Shown: positions 8,616 through 16,692 of the stretch, piece by piece
Numbering within the stretch: the stretch's first letter is position 1
How the letters are laid out: every line of letters begins with the position of its first letter
NCBI RefSeq assembly: GCF_016863495.1
Contig: NZ_BOOZ01000007.1
Location: 1 to 64,000, forward strand
Direction of reading: 5' to 3'
DNA length: 64,000 nt
From: Micromonospora andamanensis
GTDB taxonomy: Bacteria; Actinomycetota; Actinomycetes; Mycobacteriales; Micromonosporaceae
Program-made: the position numbers and the translations under genes
Notes under the pieces: model-generated
Database searches by the model: none
The model's input: only the letters and a program-made list of their open reading frames with translations
What the model was told of the DNA's origin: nothing

Positions 8616-9383
8616 ATGACAACAACGACACGGCCCGCCCCACCTGGGCCGTTGCACCGGGTGCTCGACCGGGGCATCGAGAATCACCTGAGCCGGATCA
8701 ACATCAACACCAACCACAAAGTGCTGGAGATCGGTGCGGGCGTCGGCACGGTCACCGCCCGCCTGGCCGGCATCGTCGGTCGCTACGGGTCGGTCAGCGC
8801 CGTGGACCGCGACGTCGAACACCTCACCCCGACCAGCATCATCGACATCCACCGGCGTGATCTGGACCGCGAACTGCTGCCCGGTACCGCAGGCTGTTAC
8901 GACGTCGTCGTCGCCCGCTGGCCGAACGGCCCACTACGCGACCCGGCCGACGTACTGGAGCAGATGATCGTCCGGCTACGGCCCGGCGGCTGGCTCGTCC
9001 TGGCCGACGTCGCCGCGTCGACCCCTCCCCTGGTGTACCGGGCCCCGAACGAGGAGGCCGCCACCCTGATCTACACCGTCCTGCGGCAGGTCCACGGCAT
9101 CATCGCCGGCCGCGACGGCGAGACCTGGACCGCCGACGCCGAGGCCCTGCTGCTCGACAACGGCGTGACGCGGCAGTGCGTCCACACCACCGCCGAGACC
9201 TGGACCGGGGGCGGCCCCGGATGTCACCTGCTCGCGGACATCGTCACCCATCTGCGACCGACCCTCGGCGGGTTCACCGACGCCGACGCCGACCGATTCG
9301 CCACCCTGATGGCTGACCCCCGTGTGCTCCTGCGCTCCTGGGAGACCCGCCTCATCCACGCCGAGCAGGGCGAACTGACATGA
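8616..9383 (+). CDS. Class I SAM-dependent methyltransferase
   Basis: The 255-residue protein has a Rossmann-fold methyltransferase: motif I VLEIGAGVGTVTARLA near residues 34-49, an acidic SAVDRD end of strand 2 near residue 62, YDVVVARW as motif IV near residue 92, and LRPGGWLVLADV as motif V/VI near residue 122. The acceptor cannot be read from sequence. The ATG at 8616 follows a CGGAG site by about eight bases. It is the last of the five-gene decarboxylase run and overlaps the start of the degraded lipoprotein frame at 9380. An amine N-methyltransferase would fit the context, but natural-product or RNA methyltransferases look similar. Confidence 0.82.
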   Translation: MTTTTRPAPPGPLHRVLDRGIENHLSRININTNHKVLEIGAGVGTVTARLAGIVGRYGSVSAVDRDVEHLTPTSIIDIHRRDLDRELLPGTAGCYDVVVARWPNGPLRDPADVLEQMIVRLRPGGWLVLADVAASTPPLVYRAPNEEAATLIYTVLRQVHGIIAGRDGETWTADAEALLLDNGVTRQCVHTTAETWTGGGPGCHLLADIVTHLRPTLGGFTDADADRFATLMADPRVLLRSWETRLIHAEQGELT

Positions 9384-9950
9384 CGCACCTGACGACCCTC
9401 CGCCGCCTGCTGGCCGCGCCTCTGGGCGCCCTGGTCCTCACGGCGTGCCAGCACACCAAGGCAGCCGACCAGAGATCGGACACCACGAGCACACCGGCCA
9501 CCACGGGACCGGCCGGAACACCCGCAGCGGCCACTGCCACCGGACTTACCGCACAACAGCACCTGCTGCTGCTCGCCCGACACCATCGGCGCGACACCTT
9601 CCGACCCCCCCGCGCGGCCTGCCCTACAGCTACCTACACATCCAGACATGGACCCGTTCGACCAACCGCATCTCCGCAAAGACCTGCGGCGATGGCGGCA
9701 CAACACGGATGGCTCCGGCCGGGAGATCACCCGCCGGGCATTGGACCTGCGGGGCGCGGATCATCATCCCGCGGCTGAGGAACGAGACCTGTTCCGCGAT
9801 GCCGCACCGACCTCAATTGGACACGCCGCTTGGCGGCTACCGGCCGACCTCGACGAACCGCAGCGGGCTCGTGGCAGAGGTGACGGTCCGGATTGCCTCG
9901 GCGGCGCCGGACGAGGGTCGTGGACGCTACTGTCACCGGCGGCGGCGTGA
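9380..9950 (+). pseudogene. Frameshifted lipoprotein, related to CU044_5270-type proteins
   Basis: The first frame (ATG 9380) encodes a lipoprotein signal peptide ending in a lipobox (LVLTACQ, Cys near residue 23) and then a Thr/Ala-rich linker. Coding sense is lost near a run of seven C at about 9604-9610. The continuation is found in the next frame (RGLPYSYLHIQTW, about 9618-9660) and then in the third frame (DLRRWRHNTDGSGREITRR onward to a stop at 9950). The three pieces placed in order resemble one protein and recall the intact gene at 12595-13593. So this is either a decayed gene with two frameshifts or a sequence error in the poly-C run plus a second lesion. Its start overlaps the methyltransferase stop. 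Confidence 0.62.
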
Positions 9951-10273
9951 CCGCCAGGTCGTGGTGCAGCTGGGGTTTCCCGTGCGTCGGTGGGACACAC
10001 GACCAGCGCCTCACCCGCGTCCGGCGCCTCATCTACCACACCCTGCTGGCTGACCCGCGACGCCACTGGACCGTGCGTGGGCTCGCAGACGCCCTCCCCG
10101 TCACCGCACACGCCCTGCGCGACAACCTCAACCTGCTAGTAGCGGAGGACATCGTGGCCCAAGTCCGGCACCAGCGCGCACTCACCGCCGTTTTCACCGA
10201 GGACGGCAAGCGGACATTCACCGCGATCGTGCGCGTGGCGGCGGAGGCAACAGAAGACCGCGCGGTGGCGTGA
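9920..10273 (+). CDS. Winged-helix domain protein
   Basis: The useful part of this protein is a winged helix-turn-helix: RRLIYHTLLADPRRHWTVRGLADALPV, then a recognition-like helix TAHALRDNLNLLVAEDIV and a beta wing LTAVFTEDGKRTFT. It looks like a transcription factor or a DNA-binding subunit. The start is uncertain: GTG at 9920 gives 117 residues, GTG at 9947 gives 108, and the first 25-30 residues are not convincing. It overlaps the end of the degraded lipoprotein frame. A gap of 360 bases follows, so it is probably the last gene of its transcript. (The helix strings here are given in pieces for length.). Confidence 0.6.
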   Translation: MDATVTGGGVTARSWCSWGFPCVGGTHDQRLTRVRRLIYHTLLADPRRHWTVRGLADALPVTAHALRDNLNLLVAEDIVAQVRHQRALTAVFTEDGKRTFTAIVRVAAEATEDRAVA

Positions 10274-10439
10274 TGTGATGCCGCCGCTGTATCCGGACCG
10301 TCACGTGGCAGGCCGCGTCATCGCAAAGCGGCGCCATGGGCAGCGGGTATTCCGCTCGCGGCCGACCTGGAGGACAAGCGGGAGGCCGACCCGGGAACAG
10401 CCAGTGGGTACCGGATTCCACAAACAAGCAAGCTTCCAG

Positions 10440-10457
10440 CCTCCCGGAATCGGGAGG
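10440..10457. other. Hairpin in the 10274-10633 intergenic gap
   Basis: Inverted repeat CCTCCCG / CGGGAGG with a GAAT loop. It lies in a 360-base gap that has no believable gene and is dense in short inverted repeats (also GTGG...CCAC near 10405-10420). It may be part of a structured leader for the gene at 10634 or the terminator of the gene ending at 10273. Confidence 0.45.
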
Positions 10458-10566
10458 TAGGAGGGCCAGGCCCTGCCATCGGGAGGTCTCGGCTGGGCAA
10501 GCCTGGCCAGTCCGGCCTCGGCTCGCCGACGGCACGCCTCCGCTCGGCAGGGCACGCCAAGGAAGT

Positions 10567-10600
10567 CCGGGACGCGACGCGAACACGCGTCGCGTCCCGG
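10567..10600. terminator. Strong perfect hairpin upstream of the EEP-fold gene
   Basis: Two 15-base arms, CCGGGACGCGACGCG at 10567-10581 and its exact complement at 10586-10600, enclose an AACA loop. It is among the longest perfect stems I noticed in the window. No T-run follows. It sits 33 bases before the GTG start at 10634, so it could be a factor-dependent or actinobacterial T-less terminator for upstream transcription, an attenuator, or an operator for the downstream gene. Confidence 0.55.
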
Positions 10601-10633
10601 CAACCACCTCCACCCAACGGGAAGGGGACAGCC

Positions 10634-11554
10634 GTGGCACGGCTACCAGTAGCTCTCTTCAACTTCGAGAACGGCGGCCTCAACGGCTCCGAGTACGACT
10701 TCACGCCCATGCAACAGGCTTTCGCCGATGTCGACGAACCACCCGCCCTGATCTTGTTCTGCGAGGCGAAGAACTACCGCGACCGTGCCGGCGAGCCCAA
10801 GTACGCGGCGGCGGAAGCGCTATCGGACGCACTGGGCGTGCCGTACGTCGTCGAGCTCGGTTCGATGCGCCGCGGGCCACTACCTCCCGCAATCTTCTAC
10901 GACCCGACGAAGCTGCTTCTGCGACGGTGGTGGCAGGCCGACGACCCAGGCGTCTTCGACGACCAACGCAACGTCGCGAGGTTCGCGATCCGCGACAGCG
11001 GCCCGCTCGCGACCGACCGCACAGAGTTCCTGGCATTCGTCGACCACTGGCAGCCGCTGTCCGGCGACACACGTCTCGAAGAGGCACGACGACTCAACCG
11101 GTACGGCGACCGGCAGCCGCTGCCCGTGATCGGCGGCGGTGACCTCAACGCCACCGCATCGGGCACCCACCTACCTCAACGCGACTGGATGGCCGCCCCC
11201 TTCAGCGACCGCTCACACAAAGGCATACCCGGCCCCGACGGTACGTGGGGGCCAGACACCCGCGCCCTGGACTACCTCATCGGCACCTGGGACGAACAGA
11301 TCCAGACCCGGCAGGACGGATGCGGCCTCCACTCCCTCGCCGAAATGGCTTGGTGTGCCGCCCCGAGCAAACCCATCCTGCCGACGGTCAACACCGGCAT
11401 CGAAACCGGCGGCGGACTCCTCATCGACTGGCTCCTGGTCAACGACGCGATGCGCGCACACGTCGTCCCAGGCAGCTACCGCGTCCACATACCTCCCGAC
11501 GACCGCCCTCACCCCTCCGACCACCGCCTCGTCACCGCCACGCTCGACCTGTGA
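10634..11554 (+). CDS. Endonuclease/exonuclease/phosphatase (EEP) fold protein
   Basis: The 306-residue protein carries the pattern of the EEP superfamily: an N-terminal ALFNFENGG strand with the metal-binding Asn/Glu, LILFCEAKNY near residue 42, GGGDLNAT near residue 167 (catalytic Asp and Asn), IDWLLVND near residue 265 and HPSDHRLVTATL at the C-terminus (Asp-His pair). Members cleave phosphodiesters in DNA, RNA, lipids or inositol phosphates; the substrate here is not predictable. No signal peptide is seen, so it is probably cytoplasmic. Start GTG 10634 follows GGGAAGGGG at about eight bases. It is separated from upstream genes by a structured 360-base gap and may have its own promoter. 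Confidence 0.78.
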   Translation: MARLPVALFNFENGGLNGSEYDFTPMQQAFADVDEPPALILFCEAKNYRDRAGEPKYAAAEALSDALGVPYVVELGSMRRGPLPPAIFYDPTKLLLRRWWQADDPGVFDDQRNVARFAIRDSGPLATDRTEFLAFVDHWQPLSGDTRLEEARRLNRYGDRQPLPVIGGGDLNATASGTHLPQRDWMAAPFSDRSHKGIPGPDGTWGPDTRALDYLIGTWDEQIQTRQDGCGLHSLAEMAWCAAPSKPILPTVNTGIETGGGLLIDWLLVNDAMRAHVVPGSYRVHIPPDDRPHPSDHRLVTATLDL

Positions 11555-11634
11555 CGGCGCCGTACCTGCTCATCACCGCGATGGGCCCTGGTGCTGTTCA
11601 TCCGCCGCAATTCCCTGCCCGGTCAGGTGACGTG

Positions 11635-11883
11635 ATGAGCGCGTTCGTCCGGACCGTCGCGATCTATCGGATCCGCCCGCTGTCCATGGTGCCTGCGGCT
11701 CTGGCAGTTCTTGTGATCATCGCCGTGGCGGTGTCACCGGATCCGTACCTTCATGTCACCGTCGCTCGCCGGCATCACCCGAATCCACGGACGTCGCCAC
11801 ACACCGACGCCGTGCGCGCCGCCCCCGGCGTCGCAGCCCTCTACCTCGGCACCAACGGGGGTGACGATGCTGCACATCCGTAA
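11635..11883 (+). CDS. Small single-span membrane protein, possibly a relic
   Basis: An 82-residue frame with one hydrophobic segment (MVPAALAVLVIIAVAVS, about residues 18-34) followed by a His/Arg-rich, low-quality tail. ATG 11635 lies in a GTGATG context without a strong ribosome site. The tail overlaps the start of the LivF-like ATPase gene. Because an ABC ATPase normally needs a membrane partner and none is present, this could be the remnant of a permease N-terminus, or a chance frame. I do not recognise it. Confidence 0.33.
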   Translation: MSAFVRTVAIYRIRPLSMVPAALAVLVIIAVAVSPDPYLHVTVARRHHPNPRTSPHTDAVRAAPGVAALYLGTNGGDDAAHP

Positions 11884-12598
11884 CCTGACCGTCGCCTACC
11901 CGGGCGGGGCTCCGGTCCTACATGCTGTCACCCTCGACCTGCGCAGCCCTGGCGTGCACGCGCTGGTAGGCGCCAACGGGGCCGGAAAGACCACCCTGCT
12001 ACACACCCTCGCCGGCCACCTCTCACCCGCCACCGGCACCGTTGTCGTCGACGACCGGGAGGTGACCGGCTGGCATCCCACCGCCGCCGCGCGAGCTGGT
12101 GTCGCACTGGTTCCCCAGGGCCGTCAGCTGTGGCCGTCGCTGACCGTCGCCGAGCACTTCGCCGCCACAAGGCCCGCCAGAGACCGCGACGAGAGGTGGA
12201 CCGTCGAGGAACTCCTCGGCCTGTTCCCGCCGCTGGCCGCCCGCATGGGACACCGCGCGTACCAGCTCTCCGGCGGAGAGCAGCAGATGCTCACCATAGC
12301 CCGCGCCCTGCGCACCGCCCCCCGCCTGCTACTGGCCGACGAACCCACCGAAGGACTCGCCCCCATCGTCGCCAACCAGATCATCACGGTGCTTCGGGAC
12401 CTGCCCGCCCGAGGAGTGAGCGTCCTCGCCGCGCTCCCGCACGCAGGTGTGGCCGCGATGATCGCCGACACCATGCACGTCCTCGCCTCCGGGCAACTCC
12501 TCGGCTACACCCGAACCGCCGCCACGGTCAGCGATGTGCAGCGCCAGCACCTCACCCTCACCCACCCCGGCGACGAGCGTCCGGAGCCCCAACAATGA
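11867..12598 (+). CDS. ABC transporter ATP-binding protein, LivF-like
   Basis: The 243-residue protein is a complete ABC nucleotide-binding domain. It has Walker A GANGAGKTT near residue 33, Q-loop LVPQGRQLWPSLTV near residue 81, signature LSGGEQQML near residue 132, and Walker B LLLADEPTEGLAPIV near residue 153. The GRQLWPSLTV and EGLAP spellings are those of branched-chain amino acid (LivF) ATPases. GTG 11861 is an alternative start six bases earlier. No LivG, LivH, LivM or binding-protein gene is in the window, so it would have to work with a permease encoded elsewhere or be an orphan. It overlaps the next gene by four bases (ATGA). Confidence 0.82.
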   Translation: MLHIRNLTVAYPGGAPVLHAVTLDLRSPGVHALVGANGAGKTTLLHTLAGHLSPATGTVVVDDREVTGWHPTAAARAGVALVPQGRQLWPSLTVAEHFAATRPARDRDERWTVEELLGLFPPLAARMGHRAYQLSGGEQQMLTIARALRTAPRLLLADEPTEGLAPIVANQIITVLRDLPARGVSVLAALPHAGVAAMIADTMHVLASGQLLGYTRTAATVSDVQRQHLTLTHPGDERPEPQQ

Positions 12599-13593
12599 CC
12601 TCCAACCCTGCCGCACTACCAGAGCCGGACCGCCGCATCGCCATGCGAGGCCCAGCGGCGGTGGCCACCCTGCTGCTGGCCACCGCCACCAGCCTGGCGG
12701 TTATGCCTGTTTGGTCGGCACCCGTCACCACCCCGGAAGGCTGCTCGGTCCCCGCGGCACCGCAGCTTGACCTGGCCACCTCCGCCGCACGCCATGACCG
12801 GTCACCGGCCACCCCCGTGGCCTACCCGCAGCCCGCTCGCAACGTCCTGCGGGACCTCGCCGCCACCACTACCACCAGCCCGTGCGACACCATTTCGGGC
12901 CGCTACGACCTCATCCGCTACCTCCAATGGCGAGAGGACCCGTCCTGGTGGGGAAGGCTGCGAGAGGTCGTGCGGTGGCATGCCGACGACCGATCCGGCG
13001 CTCAGCTCACCACCCACCACCCGCCTGGCCCAGCGCCGGTGGGCAAGGGCTGGTGGAATGCGGGCCACATCCCCCACCACATTCCGACCGACACCATGGT
13101 CAACCCGCTGTTTCGGTTCCTCACCAGCGACCTCCTACTCCCCGACAGCCGCAGTGACGTCCACGCCGCCGAAGCCTTGCGGGCCGTCGCCGATCTGGCG
13201 ACCTGGCACACCCTGCGCCGCGACGACCGCGCCGCCGTCCTGACCGTCCTGGCCCGACACGACCGGCTCGTCTACTACCCACGAGTGTCCGACCGCGCCG
13301 GCCGCGTCGGCGTCGCGATCACCGCCACCGACAACGACGGTCACCGCAGCCTGCTCATCGTGCATCCCACCACCGGCGACATCCTCGCCTACGAAACCGC
13401 CCGCCCTGACCGAGCCGGCGGTTGGCGACCCACCAGCTACCTGCTCATGCTCGGACACAGCCGCGTCAACGTCCGCTGGTGGGAGCCACCCCACCCACCG
13501 CCCCCAGCACCGCTACATCCGCAGCGAGCACGGGTCGAACTGCACGTGCCGGCCACACTCTGCCTACCCACGGCTCACGGAGATGCCCGATGA
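12595..13593 (+). CDS. Membrane-anchored protein, CU044_5270-like
   Basis: The 332-residue protein has a cytoplasmic N-terminus, one membrane segment (AAVATLLLATATSLAVMPVW, residues about 21-40) and a large exported domain with the paired strands YDLIRYLQWREDPSWWG and LREVVRWHADDRSG, ending in a beta-rich region that contains LLIVHPTTGDILAYE. This layout is typical of the CU044_5270 family, often found next to anti-sigma factors or sensors in actinomycetes; its function is unknown. The last 40 residues are Pro/His-rich. It is coupled to the LivF-like ATPase through an ATGA overlap. A broken relative lies at 9380-9950. Confidence 0.68.
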   Translation: MTSNPAALPEPDRRIAMRGPAAVATLLLATATSLAVMPVWSAPVTTPEGCSVPAAPQLDLATSAARHDRSPATPVAYPQPARNVLRDLAATTTTSPCDTISGRYDLIRYLQWREDPSWWGRLREVVRWHADDRSGAQLTTHHPPGPAPVGKGWWNAGHIPHHIPTDTMVNPLFRFLTSDLLLPDSRSDVHAAEALRAVADLATWHTLRRDDRAAVLTVLARHDRLVYYPRVSDRAGRVGVAITATDNDGHRSLLIVHPTTGDILAYETARPDRAGGWRPTSYLLMLGHSRVNVRWWEPPHPPPPAPLHPQRARVELHVPATLCLPTAHGDAR

Positions 13594-13787
13594 CCACAAC
13601 GGCACACCAGCTCCGCAACACCCCGCAGCAACTCGGCCCCTCCCGCCCTCACCAAACGCCTCACACCCACCCTGCCGGCCGAGGCCGAAACAGTCACACA
13701 ACCATCAGCGCCCCTCGTCAGCGTGATCTCCCCTCCGACAGCCTCCAGCCGTTACCGTGCGGATGGATCGCCAACACAGGAGGACGC

Positions 13788-14408
13788 ATGCGGCGGATGG
13801 TCAAGTTTCAGGAAGCGGTCGAGCGGCTACGCGAGGAAAGCCGCCATCGGGACATAGACATCTCGGATGTCGCCGCGCAGGACATCCTCGCCGACCTCGT
13901 CACCAGCACCGCCGCTGCTCTCGGCATCCGCGAAGACACCTTCGTACGTTCTCACCTTCCGAACGTCGACCTTGCCGACCTCGCGGCTCACCTCAAGCAG
14001 GCAGACGACGCGCAAAAACGCGAGTTGGCCGAAGCCTCCCCTGCCGTCGTCAGCTTAGAGAACACCGGCCGACTCATCGCATCGCTCGCCCAAGCGGTGC
14101 GGTGCGTCAGCCTCAATCACGACCAGCTCGCTCAGGGGCGCCGCGACAAGTGGACGGCTGTCGCCGTCCTCGATGACGCCAGCAACTGCCTTACTCTCCT
14201 CGGCGAAGCCGTGACCAACAGCCACACCACCGGACGTGGCACCGCCGTTTTGTGGAATGACGAAAGCGTCGTGTACGCACGGCGCGCTCTCACCCAGACC
14301 ATCAGCAACATCCGCAACGGCGGCTGGACCTTCGCCCACGGCCCGCAGCTCGACGCCGACGTCGTCTCCCGCATGAACGACGACCTGAGTCTCCTTCCAC
14401 CAGAGTGA
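13788..14408 (+). CDS. Hypothetical helical protein
   Basis: I do not recognise this 206-residue protein. It is soluble, mostly alpha-helical and acidic, with segments such as DISDVAAQDILADLVTSTAA and a C-terminal SRMNDDLSLLPPE. ATG 13788 is chosen because of AGGAGGA five bases before it. An in-frame ATG at 13590, overlapping the previous stop, would add 66 residues of low-complexity Pro/His/Arg sequence and is less likely. A TTA codon is at 14055-14057. It is the last plus-strand gene before a convergent nuclease gene; the 262 bases between them show nothing clear. Confidence 0.62.
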   Translation: MRRMVKFQEAVERLREESRHRDIDISDVAAQDILADLVTSTAAALGIREDTFVRSHLPNVDLADLAAHLKQADDAQKRELAEASPAVVSLENTGRLIASLAQAVRCVSLNHDQLAQGRRDKWTAVAVLDDASNCLTLLGEAVTNSHTTGRGTAVLWNDESVVYARRALTQTISNIRNGGWTFAHGPQLDADVVSRMNDDLSLLPPE

Positions 14409-14670
14409 ACCCGCCGACTCCACGCGATACGACGACCGACTTGCCGACGATGTCACGCGGCCGGACAGTGTTGAGCAGTGCTCGGGCATGCTCACCCCGA
14501 TTCGCCCGATCGTCGATTCGACAGTCTCGGCATCCCGGCCCGGGCCGGACAACGAGGGCGAGCCGCCGGTGCCGGAACCCAAGCGTTCAGTGAGGCTTCT
14601 CGATACATTGTCGGTAGAGATGGTGCCGGATCGCCGCCCTCGGAGACTGCGCTGATTCATGCTGACGACG

Positions 14671-16230
14671 TCACTCGGGTGGCAGCGTTCGCGGGGCCGC
14701 TCGAGTCCAGCGAATCGCTTCGAATGACGCGTCCAGGATCGGGTTGGAGGGTCTCACGATGCCGGTGCGGGCGCGGGCGGCGGTGAGGGCTGCCGTGGCG
14801 TCGGCGGTGAGGTGCGGCGAGTCGGTGTTGAGTTCGGTGAAGACTCGCCCGGAACGTTCCGCGACCGCGGCGGCGACGAGCTGTTCGAGTTCGGTGAGCG
14901 ACACGACCGCGGTGGGGAACGGCATCTGACTCGTAGCCGGTGCGAACATCGAGTGGTTAGCGAGGTACAGCGGCTCCGGCACGACGATCAGGCCGCGAAC
15001 CGGCCGGTCGACGGGCAGATGAGCGAACGCGGGATGACCGCCACGCCACCGCTCGTAGGTGTCTCGGAGCTGAGTGCGTGCCCGCGCGAGTCCTCCGTCC
15101 AGCATGCGGGTGTAGCTGGTGAAGTCCAGGCGTGAGGGTACGGTGGGGCGCAGGCTCTTGACCTCGATCAGGATGACCTGTTCGGGAAACACGACGAATC
15201 CGTCGATCTTCTTCGCGTTGCCGGATTCGATCTCGCCGGTGACCTTCGCGCCGATCTCGGTCAGCTCGGTGAGTTGCTCGAGCGCATACTCCTCGTTGAC
15301 ATGTCCGAGGTCGTCGGCGAAGGCCGGCCCGTACCGATCGCGTCCCGCGTAGTACAAGGCCGCCATGGAGAACCGGCCGACGACGAACAGTGGCTGCGGC
15401 GCCAGGCCGTTGCCGTCGGGCAGCACGACGAAAGGCCGGTCGGCCAGCGGGTTGAAGTCGTACTGACGCAGCTCCGACCGCAGGTTGCGGCCGGAGCGGG
15501 CCAAGGCGCGCAGTTGTCCGGCCGGGGCGCTCATCCGGGTGTGCCACACCCGGAGGATCTCCTCCTTGGACACCGCCGCCAGGACGGGCGCGAAGTGAGG
15601 CAGGTCGAGCCAGGCCGGGTTGAACAGTCCCGCATTGTTCATCGTCGCGGCCAGGAAGAACGGGGCGAGGGAGGTGTAGGTGCCGACGTCGACGCCGAGC
15701 AAGTCGGTGATCACCTGGTCGCTGAGGATCTGATAGCGCGGCCGCGGGAAGGACCGTGTCAGCATGGGCCTCATCCGTGCGGTGTCACCGAAGACCGGCT
15801 GCTGGTACGGGAACTGCTGGTAGCCGGCGCGCACCAAGAACCCCGTTCCGGAGCCACCGTCAGGCTGACGGGGCGCCGTCAGGGGATCCGCCAACTCGTG
15901 GACGAGCCGGTTCAGCTCCGGCAACACCTCGGCCGTGGCCCGCTGCCGGCCGGTCGCGGCCAGGCCGCCGGCGAGCGCCTCCCGGGCGACCAGGCTCACC
16001 GCCCACGGCGTGATCGGGTCGGCGGCGTTGACCAGGAAGCGAGGCGAGCGATGCCACTGGCTGGCCGACGCCGAGGCGAGCAACCGCAGCAGGCCCGTGC
16101 CCTTGAACCGGCGGACGCAGCGGACGAACTCGTCGTACCGCACACCCGTGGGCCGACCGGCAGCTGCGGACAACGCCGGGGACCGACCCGAAGCCGAGCG
16201 CCCGTTCCGCAGCCGCCGCGAAGAAGACAT
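14671..16230 (-). CDS. PD-(D/E)XK-type nuclease domain protein, probably defence-related
   Basis: The 519-residue protein ends with a restriction-endonuclease-like core: Glu-rich helix NEEYALEQLTELTEIG near residue 340, then KKIDGFVVFPEQVILIEVKS near residue 365-385, giving the D...E-x-K triad of PD-(D/E)XK nucleases (NERD-like spacing). The first 330 residues are a large domain with no family I can name. I place the start at ATG 16230 (MSSSRRLRNG); the open frame extends another 160 codons upstream, but that part looks non-coding. It is divergent from the three-gene ABC-3C-like unit across a 460-base gap, so it may be an independent defence gene or a fourth component. Confidence 0.66.
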   Translation of the reverse strand: MSSSRRLRNGRSASGRSPALSAAAGRPTGVRYDEFVRCVRRFKGTGLLRLLASASASQWHRSPRFLVNAADPITPWAVSLVAREALAGGLAATGRQRATAEVLPELNRLVHELADPLTAPRQPDGGSGTGFLVRAGYQQFPYQQPVFGDTARMRPMLTRSFPRPRYQILSDQVITDLLGVDVGTYTSLAPFFLAATMNNAGLFNPAWLDLPHFAPVLAAVSKEEILRVWHTRMSAPAGQLRALARSGRNLRSELRQYDFNPLADRPFVVLPDGNGLAPQPLFVVGRFSMAALYYAGRDRYGPAFADDLGHVNEEYALEQLTELTEIGAKVTGEIESGNAKKIDGFVVFPEQVILIEVKSLRPTVPSRLDFTSYTRMLDGGLARARTQLRDTYERWRGGHPAFAHLPVDRPVRGLIVVPEPLYLANHSMFAPATSQMPFPTAVVSLTELEQLVAAAVAERSGRVFTELNTDSPHLTADATAALTAARARTGIVRPSNPILDASFEAIRWTRAAPRTLPPE

Positions 16231-16692
16231 AACACCAGTATGGTGATACGTCACGCGAACCACCACCGTGATTCGCGGCAGCGATGGCGGCGAGCCCTGG
16301 GCCGCCCGGCGTAAGCGATGCCCGGCGCGGAGGTGCCGAGATATCGGTGCCGTGTCCTCGGGGACGCCCCGTGCAGGACGTACTCCTCCACGCCTCCGCC
16401 TGAGATAACACCGAGAGTATGGGTGACTCCACGTCTGTCCGGGCTTGCCTCTGGGGACTTCCGCCATGTCCATCCGATCGTTGGCCCGTCCCCAAAGCCC
16501 AATAGCCGGATCAGCTGCTGGCCTTCTAGACGTCACCGCTCGACCGGGAGGTTGAGGGCAGGGCTGGAGGGTGGTCTGATGGGAATCGATGTGGTTAGCA
16601 TCGGCCGCACCGCTTGTTGCAGGCTGGACACGCCGCGTCATTTGCGCTCGGTCATCCTGCTTGCCGTGCGACGGACTGGGGGGTTCGGCCGG
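16231..16692. other. Divergent intergenic region between nuclease genes
   Basis: These 462 bases separate the minus-strand nuclease gene from the ABC-3C-like unit and must hold both promoters. No gene is convincing. An ATG at 16579 with GGAGGG eight bases upstream would extend the DUF4297-like protein by 38 residues; the added sequence does not look like the family, but this is the main alternative start. No operator could be singled out. Confidence 0.4.

Noticed and set aside
10336..11142. A plus-strand frame of 268 codons across the hairpin region and the EEP gene
   Set aside because: It is Arg/Pro-rich and overlaps the EEP-fold gene in another frame; the EEP motifs show which frame is real.
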